Shown in pieces: positions 1-11,247 of a stretch of DNA of 64,000 nt. The DNA comes from Gloeopeniophorella convolvens (lineage: Eukaryota; Basidiomycota; Agaricomycetes; Russulales): positions 248,001 to 312,000 of the forward strand of contig WTXD01000022.1 in assembly GCA_022496205.1 (NCBI GenBank). Direction: 5' to 3'. Within the stretch, counting starts at the first letter, position 1, and each line of letters starts with the position of its first letter. The notes beneath the pieces are model-generated. The model saw nothing but the letters and a program-made list of their open reading frames with translations, searched no databases and was not told the origin of the DNA. The translations under genes were made by a program, and so were the position numbers.

Positions 1-3000
1 CGTCCACGGCCGGCCCTCGCGCATCTCGACGCAGTCGCGCGCGTCGGTCGCCCACTCGGCGATGAACGCCTGCCCGCGCGGGAACATGCGCGTGTCGAGC
101 GCGCGCCCAAAATCGACGAGCTTGATGCCCTTCGCGTGCCAGCCGCCGCCGCCCTCCGGCTCGTACTGCGCAGCCCACTGCGCGGCCGGCACGCGCTCGA
201 GCCGCACGAGGCAGTTGTCGATCTTGAGGTCGCCGTGGATGATGCCCGCGCCGTGCAGGCCCTCGAGCAGGCGCAGGAGCTCCGCGGTGAAGAAGGCGAC
301 GAGCAGCTCGTCGAGGCACGCGCCTGCCTGGGAGATGCCCGCGCTGCCGGCGCGATTGATCATCTCGAGCAGCGAGCCCTGCGTGCAGAGGTCCAGCACG
401 AGGAAGCTCTCGTCGCGGAAGGTGTGGAGCGCCTGCGGGTGGATCACGGACGCGCGCAGGCGCGCGGGCAGCACTTGGTGCACCTTGCGCAGCATGCGGA
501 ACTCCCAGACGTTGCGCGGCTTGACGACTTTGATCGCGATGCGGCGCGAGCTGTCTTCGTCGTCGTCATCTTCGTTGTCTCCATCGTCCTTATCGTCGTC
601 GTCGTCGTCATCTTCGCTGCCTCCGGCCTTAGCCTTGGCTACCCTGGCCGCAAACACGGCTCCGAAACCACCCTCGCCAAGCTTCTCGTACACGTCGAAG
701 CGTTGGTCCCCAAGCGCCACTGGGAACGTCTGGCCGTTACTGGACACGCGGCCAGACGACCCACTGGGCCTCGTCTGCTTGCGGGCAAACTTCTGCAGGC
801 CGTCGAGGAGCTGAGAGTCGTGCGGGAAGTGGTGGTGCTCGGGATCTTCCGGGAGGAGAGATAAAAGCGTGGAGATGATCGAGGGTTCGAAGGGGCAGCA
901 TGGATTTGGGGGGTTGAAAGAGCCCGCGATGGATACCGCGTCGGACAGGCTCAGCGTCCCAGTCTTCTCTTCCACAAACGCAGTGACGGCTTGTAGCTCG
1001 GGGCTCTCCTTGAACGCATGGGCGCTCGGGGCTGCATGCTCATCAGGCAGACGGAATAGTGGTGGTCGTTTGGAGGACGGAGGCTCTTCAAACGACTCGG
1101 ACGAGGAGACTTCGTCCTCTCTCGTCCTTCGGGAATCCAGCTGGGCTCAACGGCAAACGCATTTTCCCTCCGGACCTCCGCTGCTAGTCGCTCTGCTGCC
1201 TCAATGGCGTCGGGCTGAGCGAATCCTCGTTCGACCAGCATAGAATTATCGCTGTCTGCGACGGAGAAGCGGCCGGTCGAAGTATATTCCATCGTCCGCT
1301 CCGTGATGGGAGTCATGACATTGAACTGGCCGAACCGTCCGCCAAGGGGTGCATTGTGAGAAGGTTCGTAATCGTCGATGTACTCTTCGTAGTCGGCATC
1401 GCCATTAGCTGGTTCGTCTTGATAGTCCTCGTCATCGTCATCCCCGTAAACCTCTTGGGGTACCTCTTCTGCTCTCCGGGATGTGACCGTCCCTAGAGGC
1501 GTCCGGCTGCCTAGGATGGTGCGAGCTGGAGCGGGATTGGCATCGTCGACAAAGGGCGTGAAGGCACCCGGCTTCGAGAAGACGGCATCCTTCTCCGGAG
1601 GTCGGCTGAATACCTTGAACGGTGCTTGTGAATCGATCAACGGAGTAAATGCTTTCGATTTGGGTTGAGGGGCATTCTCCGCTACTGCCTGGAAAACAGT
1701 ACCTCCTCCTTGTAGCTGTGGTGGTTTCTTCATCTGCTGAATGTCTGCCTTTGGTGCGGGAGTGAAGACTTTGGAGAACACATTTGGTGGGGCGCTGTCA
1801 TTCGCTTTCGACGCTGGAGCCGGCCTAGCAGCCCCAACATCTTTGTAAGCCAACGCTTTGCGTCCAGGCGCGGATGTCAGTCCCGTTTGTCGAGCTTGAG
1901 GATCGGCATCAACGAAAGGTTTGAACTTCAAGCGCATGGTCAGCCTTTGATCTGCAGACAAGGACATATGCGCACTTTCGGCGGGGCAGCGTTTTCCTTT
2001 CGGCCAGCATTTTCGTCCACGAAGGGTGTGAAGCCTGAGAAACATTATCAGGTGGGGGTGTAGTGGTCGGTGGAAATACGCGTGCTTACTTGGTGTTGTA
2101 GTTGAGACAGTGGGGGTTTCAGAAGTCGTTCGCGTTTGCGGAATCAGAGTGAGGGGTGTCACAGGTTCGACAGCACGCACTGGTGCGTGCTTCGTCCCTG
2201 GCAGTGTAGCGAACCGCATAGACTTCTCAGGTGAATTATACATGCCAAAGACGTCGGCGAGCGCCGCCTTTGTGTTGATTGTAACGGTTGGTTCTGCACC
2301 ACCGACACTCTTCCTGGAAGTGTAGTTCCGGGTGCTTCTGCTCCCATCGTCATTGAAGTTGACTTTCGCCGACGTGACGCTCTCACGAGAGAGCTCCGAC
2401 GCAGGAGGAGGGCCCCACTTCTTCCCTAGCAAACCCATGGAGCGTGCCCTGGCCTCGGGCATACTGTATTCCCCACCCTCTTCTGTGAAGAGTAAAGAAA
2501 TATTGAGGCGTAATCTCTCGGGACGCTTTCCGACCACCGGTGGTGCAAGCATGTGGGAGTAGCGACTTGAACCAGAAGATGACGAAGATGAAAGACGAGT
2601 CGATGAGGCAACGGAAGGTGCAGAAGAGCTAGACTTGATGGACGACGATTGTCCCGTTGAGCTAGGACTCTCGTAGTTCTTCAGCGGTTGCCGGCGCAGT
2701 AGATCAGCTTCTAGCGTGCCTTTAACTTTGGGGAGGGTGACTTGTGCGGCCGGCGGAGGAGCGGGGGGCTTCGAGGACTTCCTTCGGCGGAATTCGTCGT
2801 ACTTCTTCCTGAGACGCTCTGTTGGGCGTGCCTTGCGTTGGATCCCAGCGCGATACACCTCATCTGCGGCGGAGTGGCTTCCGACCTATCAATATGTCGG
2901 ATCATATAAACGATATTATTTGCGTACCGGCCATCCCTCTCCAGCGTCAACGCATACTCCTCGAATAGAAGCGCGTAAACGGTCCCGATCCCATTCGTGA

Positions 3001-3334
3001 GTATGAATTTGTACACCACGCTTGGCTTATCCACCAGGGAAGCGTACAGGGTCCAGAGTTTGAGGTACCTCAGGTCGCTCTTATAGCTGAAGTCTTCCTT
3101 GTATCGTCTTGTAGCTTCTTCAAGAAGTTCGATGAGGCCGGATGACGCGAGGTGCTCGCGCGGGTATTTGTCAAAGATCCATTTCACGAACTGGTCATAC
3201 AATGCAAGCGGGTCATCCGCCTCATCGATTTCTGACGCAATTTGTGACCGCAATCTGGAGGATTCCGCATTCAAATCTTCTAAAGACAAAGACTTGCTTG
3301 TAGATGCAGAGGAAGCTGAACTAGAACGAGACAT
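1..3334 (-). CDS. BUB1: BUB1 spindle-checkpoint kinase (3' end beyond the window)
   Basis: Mitotic checkpoint serine/threonine kinase acting at kinetochores. The first exon (3334 to 2912) carries the Mad3/BUB1 N-terminal TPR-like region, with a segment reading DPLALYDQFVKWIFDKYP and about 100 residues of helical repeats. The second exon restarts at 2885 with DEVYRAGIQRKARP, which fits the family. A long Ser/Pro-rich linker follows, with a KEN box (RKENAAP, about 2000-2020) and repeats of an F-T/K-P-F-V-D motif. The kinase domain fills 1-800: a glycine loop GEGGFGAVF, the lysine in IAIKVVK, the catalytic loop HGDLKIDN and DFG at about 105-115. A run of Asp/Glu separates the glycine loop from the lysine. 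The KEN box together with a kinase domain supports BUB1 rather than MAD3. Some internal intron edges near 1950-2110 are not fixed. Confidence 0.9.
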
Positions 3335-3417
3335 GATAACGAGAGACGGATGGAGGAAGTAGGTTCAAGGCGCGTTTGGCTTTGTTGACGCGTCTTTCAC
3401 GCGCGGCACGCATGCGG

Positions 3418-5356
3418 TCACATGACCCCGCCACCCTTCCGACTCGATTCGAAATCCCGCTTTGCCGCGTCGATCCCTTGAAGCATCCCATGTTCTGCTC
3501 AAGAGTCAATCTTCCGTGGGCAACCCCCGCAAAAACCGTGCGGTCGCTTACCGTATTCCCATACGTTTTTGTTCCCTCGATCCTTCGCATGCCCCGTGGC
3601 TCGTCTCTTCGTCCATGCGCCCTTAAACCCAAGTTCCTGCACCGAGCCTTCGGCTGTGGCAGGCAATCCGAGGAACATATATGCGTCGTCCCAGCCATCC
3701 TTGTACCCTTCTTCGAATCTCCAGTGTTCGTAGTAGCCTGGATATTGCGCCCACCAATGATTATGCTGTGCTGTGAAACCATACGTTAGGTTCCTGCACG
3801 CATATATATATATGCATAAGCCAGCACGACCGACGAACACAGCGCAAGGGCTCTCTCTTGGTTCATTCGTTGATCCCTTTCCTCCTTGCCTAGGCTGATT
3901 CGGTCCCTATCACGGAGGCCGGTCCAGTCTGGGAACACTCCCGTTGCAACGGCATCTCGGAGACCCCAACCGTTATCGCCGCCCCACTGTTTCTTGAACG
4001 TCCACCAAAACCAGCCGGCACAAAATTTGTCATAGAGCCAAAGTTGGGCATCCACAAAGCTCCGTTTGGCCGCGGATTCGTCCTGTACATCCTGGAGAGA
4101 TCCAGGGTTCAACGCCGCTGACCATTCGCCAACTACCAGATCGGCTCCAGCTTCTGTTAACGTCGATGCTAGCTGGGAGAATCTAGACGCAGCCCCTGAG
4201 ACTGGGTCTTTGAGGGCTTGTGCGTGCTGTGAGGCGGTAATCCTGCTGTCTGATGGCGTGAAGCAACGGTAAAGGTGGTGATCGAGCGCAATGGGCGAGG
4301 GTGATGAATGGGGCAGCTGTTGATTAGATCCCTTGATAAAATTGGCATAACCCTCGGTTTGCCATGCGTCCCCGATGTAAAGGGGTATGTTTGCGTCTAT
4401 CCCGCGCAGTGACTGGATAGTATTATGGTACCAACGTTGCAGGCCTTTATGATCACCCCCCGGAGGGTTCGGTTCGTTGACGAGCTCGATACCGATGATG
4501 TTTGGCAAGGGCGGATTATGCTTCGTGGTGAATTCCGTAAGGTGGGTAAGCAAGGAAGTCAGAATATAAGTTGTGTGTGACAGATTGCGACTCTCGAAGA
4601 ACGCAATTTTATTTGATGACGTGCCAGAGTGAGAATCCGCATTTTGTTTCCCAGGGGCCGCATGCAAGTCTGTCGGCGTGGCATAGTACAATCGAGTCAG
4701 CCAGCCTCTAGCTCAAACGAAGACAGGGCACACCAATGAGCACACCAACGCCATATTTGTACGCATTCGTTATTGCACTGGTTATCCGAGGCCATGCTCC
4801 CCGGAAGACATCTTCCATGTCTTCGAAGTCTGTCCCCTTGAGAACCAAGGGATCCGCACCGCACAGATGGTAGAAGCCAATCTAGCATGCAGTTCCTAAG
4901 CATCGTTGAAGGGATCGCAGAAGATCATGCGCACGACGTACAGGGATCCGGACAGCATTGAGGCCTCGTTCCGCAATCCATTTCCAGTCGTCCTCCTGTA
5001 CCCAAGCATCCCAATGAGCTTCTAGGATGCTTCGCCCGTTTGGACCCCTGGCTACATCGTGGTCGCTTTGCCCCGGAGAGGCGGCTCCTTGGAATGGGTA
5101 GTCTGCTATCCAACGCTCGAGGACAAACCAGCAACCTGGTACATCCGCATCAATCAGACACCGAGACTGGATTCGCATCCTGTGCCTAACCCAGGTTCAC
5201 ACCTCGCTGTTTTCTGTAGCGAAAGAGATCTTGTTCAGTTGGGAAGTCACATGGCGCCGAATTCTGTGCCGCAGTCAACAAGTGCGGGTCTTGCTCGACA
5301 TGCGGATGGTCCATAGCGTGGAGGTGCTCCTTGAGGAATGTTTTTACTTTGTTCAT
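3418..5356 (-). CDS. GH5 family exo-beta-1,3-glucanase-like glycoside hydrolase
   Basis: Predicted glucan 1,3-beta-glucosidase acting on cell-wall or extracellular beta-1,3-glucan. The likely start is at 5356. The first exon ends in RYRKQRGVNLG and the next opens CWFVLERWIADYPF, the usual N-terminal block of this group. IGIELVNEPNPPGG contains the acid/base glutamate (NEP), and VVGEWSAAL contains the nucleophile glutamate (GEW). Later exons give WFWWTFKK, then YYEHWRFEEGYKDGWDDA. The last exon (3494-3418) gives EHGMLQGIDAAKRDF, a typical ending, which argues against reading through to the in-frame stop at 3499. No clear signal peptide is seen at the chosen start, so the localisation is open. 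The GH81 endo-glucanase lies 313 bp upstream on the same strand. Confidence 0.85.
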
Positions 5357-5669
5357 CACCAGGCACTGCACAGAGAACGTAGCCCGAGAGGCAGGAGTTT
5401 TTGAACGCTGAGTGAGGAACGAGAAGAACTGAAAGAGCCCGAAGCTCACTCACCACCTCATATTTTAGGCACCGACATGCGTCACGATGACGTCGAGAGC
5501 AACTTCTTTCATTCGGCCAGAGGGGGAAATACAACATAAACCCTAGGATCTACCGGCGAGCAGTACATTGGTCTACCTAAGGAACAAACGCGTGTGTTTC
5601 CCAGCAAGAAACGGGAAAAGGGGAATTGTTACTATACAAACGAGAAGATGCATGGCACTCATGTTATTT
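5357..5669. other. Intergenic, GH5 promoter side
   Basis: This 313 bp stretch separates the GH5 start from the GH81 stop, both on the minus strand. It must hold the GH81 3' end signals and the GH5 promoter. I see no coding exon in it. Confidence 0.5.
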
Positions 5670-8600
5670 TTACGCTGGAGTGAAGGTGAAGCCCGCGCTA
5701 GCAGCCTCGTTGGCGCCGTTGTTGATCAGCGTGCCATCTCCGGCCAAGGTCACGTAAAGCCCGTTGGAAGCCGCCTTGATCGAGTACACGCCTGACGCGG
5801 CGCCGACCTTCGGGCGAATGATGAAAACCTCCCAAGTCGACGGAGTCGCACGGGCGGCCGAGAGCGGGAAGTTGCCGGAATTGTCAGCCGTGACGTACTG
5901 GTTGGACGAGCGGAGGAGGAGGTTTCCGCCGTTCGGAGCGAAGCTGGAAGTGAACACGCCGGCGGCCGACACTGAGGTGCCTGAGGCGACTAGGTTGGGG
6001 GAACCAGATGACGCGACGATGTAGTTGTTGTTCGACGCAGACTTGATGGTGTAGTTGCCGAAGGGGTTGGAATTCGTGGCACTGCAGATCGGGCCGCCGT
6101 TGTTGGGCCGCGTGGCGACGAAGTAAGCCTGGTTCGTGTAGGTGTTGCCTGTGCCCCAGCTTGTAAGGTCAGACGAGAGAACAGCGGCCTGTTGCGGGTT
6201 CGCGTTCGCGTATGCGCAGTAGATAACACTCTTCCAGGCATCGTCGTAGGAGGGATCATTGAGCTCCGATGCGGCGTACGTTATGATGTTGTTCACCCAG
6301 TCGGTGTCGTAGAGGTATTCCTCCACTGGCGTGACAGGCAGGATTTGAATGGCGGCTATCTCAATCTTCTCGTCACCCCAGTAGCTGAGAGGATTATCAG
6401 TACAGGAAGTACGTGAAAAATAGCCAGGAGCTTACAGCCAGGCTCCGGCTTGAAAGTCTTCAACATTGCCCATTGTTATGAGTGCGCGAACATCGGCTTC
6501 GGGATAAGGCTGATCACGGTCATTGGGGTTCGCAGACGGGTACAAATGCCAATAAGTCTGCACAGCGTGCTGCTCGGTAGCAATGAGGAGGCGGGCGTAG
6601 TTCGCTATGTCGGTGTCGCCAATGACCTTGGCCCACAGCAATGCGCCTAGGCGAGTTGTCAAGGACTTGCAAGAATGTTTTCCGTATTCACGAACCGTAA
6701 TATCCGTTAATAGCTTCGCCAGACGACTCCTGATCGCGAGAGCCAGCACCGTTTGCGATACCGGATGCTTGAGGTGGATGAGACGACGTGATGGAGGCAC
6801 AAGCTCAGGCACACGCACCCCATGAATGACCGTGGAACCAGTCGCGGCAGCGGGTAACGGGGAACCAGGGGTCCGCCGGATTGGGGTTCACGATGTCACG
6901 CAGGAACCAGTTGATCTGCGACTCGTACTGGTTGAGCCAACCGTTGTCGTACCTAAGGGCACGGATAAGCTCCTAGGGGATATCAGGATGCGAGAATGAG
7001 GGCTCACTTGGCAATGACTGCAGCCGCAGACAAGAAGTAGCCGTAGTGGAAATGATCTGCGCTACGGTGTCAGTGCATTGTAGAGGGAAGGAGAGTAAAC
7101 GGTGCGAACGGTCCTGTGCGAATATGTTAGACGCGCACGGGGATAAGAAGCAAGGGCGATAGTTACGTTGTAATAGGAGTTGCCATAGTCGACCCAGAAG
7201 TTGTTATAGCCCGCCTTGTTGATAACACCACCCCAACCTGTCTCGTACGCTGCGAGCGACTGGGCAGGGTCGAACTGGGAACATAGGTGAGATTTTCTAC
7301 TGCGTCCGCCCTATATGACATTTCAAACTCACCCAGTTGGCGAAGCTAGCCTTCAGATAGCTCGTAACCTGCGAGATCAAGTCTGTACGACCCATGTGCT
7401 CTGCGATCAAACTGTGCCATATGAGAAGCTAAATCATTGCTCCGGGGGAGATGCACTCACGCCAGGCGAGCTTGGGCCGCGATTGCATTGCCCCAAGAGT
7501 AGAAGTCACCAGGGACGGAAGGTGCACTGGGGCTGAGTTTACCGATTTCGAATTCAAGGCCTTGGATGATCTGAGATGTGCAAGAACTGTCAGGGTTGCG
7601 AGGTGCATTCCAATCGATTAACGGGAGGTCATAGAGCAAATTCCAAGTGTCGCCAAGGATGGGGTACATCCATCCCTTCGTAGTGAGGTAGTTAAGCGCA
7701 TTAGTGGCGGGGTAGTTGGGATTCTGAAGCTTCAGGCTGGGGGGAAGATTAAGACGGCGGCCGCATGAAAACCTCAGAGGGACATACCGGTGATGCGGCC
7801 ACGTCAACATCAGGAGGTTGTTAGCGTCGCCTTGGACCGTCCAAATGAACTTGAGAGTGGCCTGAGTGTCCGTGAATGAATAATCCACGTTGGCCCCAGT
7901 GGGGTAGACCGCCGCATGTTGGTCAAGAAGGGCCTGGTGGGAGGGATCGTTGAGCTTGACAACACGCAGAATTCCGTTGAACGGGGACGAGGCTTTGATG
8001 GTGCCAGCATTGTTGGCTGCAGTGGCGGTGAAGGTGATGGAGCCGCTCAGAGAGTAGATGATATAAGTTCCAGCAGAGTTAACGACCAAAAATTCGGTTC
8101 CCGACTGCGTCACTGAGCAGGCAATCAGCGCAACGACCTTGACATGAACTCTGGTAAAGACGCACCACTTCCACCGTTCGGGACAGCTTGACCACCGAAC
8201 GAAGTGATTAGCCCCTGGGTGCTGGTGAAGACAGGGGTAGCGGACGCAAAGGTGAAGGTCAAATACGGCGAGCCAGGAACCAAGAAGCTCGTCATGGTGC
8301 TTGCACCCGTGAAGTACTGGAGCGTGAGCGTCATGAAGTCCTGAAAGGGCGGAGATATCAGCGGTAGATTTGCAAGATTGCTTCGGGTGGACTCAACCCA
8401 TGAGACGGCCTTGCGGTTCGCGGCGGCGCCGTTGTGCTCTGCGAAGCCGAGAGTCCAATCTGTCTGCGTTGGCTGCTTGATGGAAGTGCCGTCAAATTGA
8501 CGGTTGGTTGAGACGCCGAATCCAAACGCGGTGTTAGTCAGTGTAGATTCGTAGGGGAACGGTCCCGAAGCGGTTCTGCGACGGAAAACAGTTGACCACG

Positions 8601-8841
8601 TAGTAGCGAAAGCATCCAACCAAACTTACCCACTACCGTCGCCAGCAGCAGCGAAGGCCGCCCACCAACCGTTCGTGGGGTATGGTGGCTGGAAGCCCTG
8701 CAAAAAACTATTCGGTGGCTGGTCATTGGCTATCGAACCTCCCGCTGGCGCAGGTCTGTCAGTGCCAATGGGGCCAAACAAGTTGGCCGAAGAGGCATTG
8801 ATAGCTGCCAATATGAAAGCAAGACGCGAGAAGGACAACAT
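5670..8841 (-). CDS. GH81 endo-1,3-beta-glucanase with C-terminal beta-trefoil-like region
   Basis: Predicted secreted endo-beta-1,3-glucanase. The start at 8841 opens with a signal peptide (MLSFSRLAFILAAINASSA). YESTLTNTAFGFGVS and long beta-rich stretches form the N-terminal GH81 domain. The catalytic part shows AGYNNFWVDYGNSYYN (about 7180-7240), DWFHGHSW (about 6850) and RDQESSGEAINGYY (about 6720-6760). The last matches the family block holding the catalytic glutamates. RLGALLWAKVIGDTDIANYA and QAYFVATRPN follow. After the catalytic domain a region of about 130 residues (about 5670-6070) has two repeats resembling YTIKSASNNNYIVAS and YSIKAASNGLYVTLAG. These look like fascin or beta-trefoil folds and may bind carbohydrate. 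The gene has many short introns, so not every exon edge is fixed. Confidence 0.88.
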
Positions 8842-10319
8842 CCAGAGAAAACCGTGAACACCACTGAGCAGGTAGCAAGTGGTGAAGAATGGGTTTGCGA
8901 GACGGCCTGCTTTTATACCTCCGTAGCGTTGCCTGTCTTCGCGCCGTCGCCAATCTCGTGGCTACGGACACAAACAAAGGCCATATGGTACGCCCAATGA
9001 CGGACCATAACGAAGAGCAGGTGATGAGGACGCTGATGTCTCGAGTTCTCTCGGCTAACCCGTTGGGCGATGACAACGAATCGTCGCGACAAGGTGACGA
9101 ATTGAGAAAGCCACCCCAGAGAATCGCAAGGGCGGGTGGTCTGGGCGCATCACATGTCGTCCGGCGCCACGTCGCGAACAGATGCAGGAGGCACTTGTGT
9201 AGATGCTGGCTACGGGTGCGTCCCTCAGGGCCATCTGACGCCCGGGGAAGAAGGACCGAGCATTTTCGAAGCGGGGTCAGAACCCGGAATTCGTGTATGT
9301 GTCAGCCTGAGGCGTTGTCTATTGAGCGAGAGAACCGACACGCTGGGGTTACTTGGGTCTAAGACGCGTGTTAGCTGCGCCACGACCTCCGACTGCGAGT
9401 TTGCCAACAATTGAAAGGAGGACCTTTGACCGAGACAAGCGACGATCATCCGGGAGCGGTGGGGCTTGGCAACGTTATGAAATGCTTTATGAAGAGTCGC
9501 AACGAAGAATTGTCAACTTGCCGTCCCCGAAGAATAGTGATAGGAGGGGGATTCTGGGGACCCTCGGCGTGAACGTAGAGTAAGTTATGTCGCGTCAAGT
9601 CGCATCTTGCCCAACAAACTAATGAAGGCATGTGATCGCCCTCGTGGTTGTAAAGGCTGAGGTTGACCAGGGTCGCACCGATGGGCCGATCGAGCACGAT
9701 CACTTTCGACAGAACTGCTGGATGGCCGTATCGGGCCAGAGCAGCCGAGCAGATGAGACCCTCGTGACACATTTCGTGAAATCGGGGGATGCACATCTGT
9801 GCACATGGCCATTCATCGTCATGAAGAAATCCGGGAGTTAATGAATTACACGTGTTCCCAACCTCACCTCTCAATTCTAAACGAGATCCCCCACGGCAAC
9901 TGGAGCCTGACCCAATGACCCTTCCGCGTCAGCATAGACCGCCCCTGAGACGAAACGCTGAAGGCACCAACCTTATCACCCGGGATAGTGCCAGAGCCGT
10001 TGGACCTCGTCGGATATGGCCAAGCATGCAGCGTCGGGGACCGGAACTCGGTGCCGAGTTGCCACAGTGTTGCATGCTACCCGGACACGTGCGTAGCAAT
10101 GGGGTCTCTTGTCGTCACTGCCCCGCCGCGAAGAAGCGCTAAAGTTTGTTGACCGGGTCGAAATCGCATGTGGGGAAAGAGAACATGTGGGAAAGAAGGA
10201 CGAAGCGTCCTTATTGGTCGTGAGCTGTCGGGCTCTCCGCATGAACAGCGGCCAGCTGACACAGAAAAGGTTTTGAGGCTGAGATTGGAGACCACCGGAG
10301 CGGTAGTCACAGGTCGCAA
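8842..10319. other. Long intergenic region upstream of GH81
   Basis: About 1.5 kb between the GH81 start and the MED22 stop. Apart from the TATA box it holds no exon I can defend. Open frames on both strands (for example minus 9446-9874) have mixed codon use and no recognised motif. The likely content is the GH81 promoter. Confidence 0.4.
8911..8917 (-). promoter_or_regulatory. TATA box of the GH81 gene
   Basis: TATAAAA on the minus strand, about 75 nt upstream of the GH81 start codon at 8841. The position fits a core promoter and suggests a strongly regulated gene. Confidence 0.5.
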
Positions 10320-10907
10320 TCAGGAAGCCATTGACCCGCCGGAAGTGTCCTTCGGGCGTTGCAAAAGTTCATTCAATAATTCGGCCACCTTGGTTTTCGC
10401 CTCCTCTTTTTCTTGCAATGTCGTCGTGAGTTCAGCATCTCGTCTCCCCACGATCTGCGCTTCATCGGACAGAAGTAACTGTAACTTCATGGAATGAACT
10501 ATGGAGAGCAGAGAGTTGGCTGCTCTGATCTGGAGAAAGGACTCAGAATCCTGACGCGGGGTCATAGGGTCTAGGTACCATGGATTCTGCACGGAACTGT
10601 GCTTGGAATGTTTCTTGCGCAATCTTAAACTTATCCTTGTCGCCAATCTGCTCACGACAGCGAGGTTCAAGAAGACACATGATTGATTTTGAGTGAAACT
10701 CACAGAAGCGAGGTTGACCAGATCGACCATGCCGTCGGCGAGGGTTTCGATTTCGATGTCAACTCTCTTATTCCACTCTTCTTCGACGGAGTCCAAGTAG
10801 CCAGCGGAGGTCTGATCGATGGCTAGGACGGTCCCTCTTTGCGGAAGGAGACTGGCGGTGGGAAGCTTCGAGGGACGAGACACGTCAGATTGGGGCACGT
10901 CAGACAT
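10320..10907 (-). CDS. MED22: Mediator subunit 22 (Srb6/Surfeit-5 family)
   Basis: Head-module subunit of the Mediator complex for RNA polymerase II. Three exons (10907-10704, 10647-10579 and 10529-10320) join in frame to 160 residues. Diagnostic segments are YLDSVEEEWNKRVDIEIETL, DGMVDLVNLAS followed by IGDKDKFKIAQETFQAQ across the first intron, and IRAANSLLSIVHSMK across the second. All match the Med22 helical core. The C-terminal part has a short coiled coil (LQEKEEAKTKVAELLNELLQ). The gene is head to head with MGM1, with 340 bp between start codons. Confidence 0.93.
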   Translation of the reverse strand: MSDVPQSDVSRPSKLPTASLLPQRGTVLAIDQTSAGYLDSVEEEWNKRVDIEIETLADGMVDLVNLASVSFTQNQSCVFLNLAVVSRLATRISLRLRKKHSKHSSVQNPWYLDPMTPRQDSESFLQIRAANSLLSIVHSMKLQLLLSDEAQIVGRRDAELTTTLQEKEEAKTKVAELLNELLQRPKDTSGGSMAS

Positions 10908-11247
10908 TGTTTCTGGACAGGATGGGTATACTCCGGTCGCAGAGAATGAATTATGTGGAGCCTGTGCAGATGGTGCGCAGCGGTGGCAGATGGTGGTTGT
11001 GCCAAGGTCGCGTGCGGCAGGTTCGCCCGTGCTTCGCTTCGCCCCCTTCCGGTTCGCACGGCCCAGTGCAGCGCCCGGGGCCCATGACTGCAGAGACGCG
11101 TCGGCGCGGCTCACGCTCACGCTTACCGTTCTCTTCCAGCGCTGCCTCGGTCTCGCCGCCGTCTGCCGCCGTCTCCGCCCAGGACCTCGCATGAGTTTCA
11201 GCAAGTTCATCGTATAGACTACCCGCCCCGTCACTGCCACTCCCATC
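10908..11247. promoter_or_regulatory. Shared promoter between MED22 and MGM1
   Basis: The 340 bp between the two divergent start codons must carry both promoters. The sequence is GC-rich. No TATA box is obvious, consistent with housekeeping expression. Confidence 0.5.

Noticed and set aside
580..620. Microsatellite as a separate repeat feature
   Set aside because: The GTC-type trinucleotide run is coding sequence for the acidic stretch of BUB1 and is treated there.
3499..3560. GH5 ending by read-through at 3499
   Set aside because: A last intron from 3551 to 3495 yields the usual EHG..QG..AAK ending, so the stop at 3499 is intronic.
9446..9874. Minus-strand frame of 142 codons between GH81 and MED22
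   Set aside because: Mixed codon use, no motif and no introns at sensible places. It may be promoter sequence.
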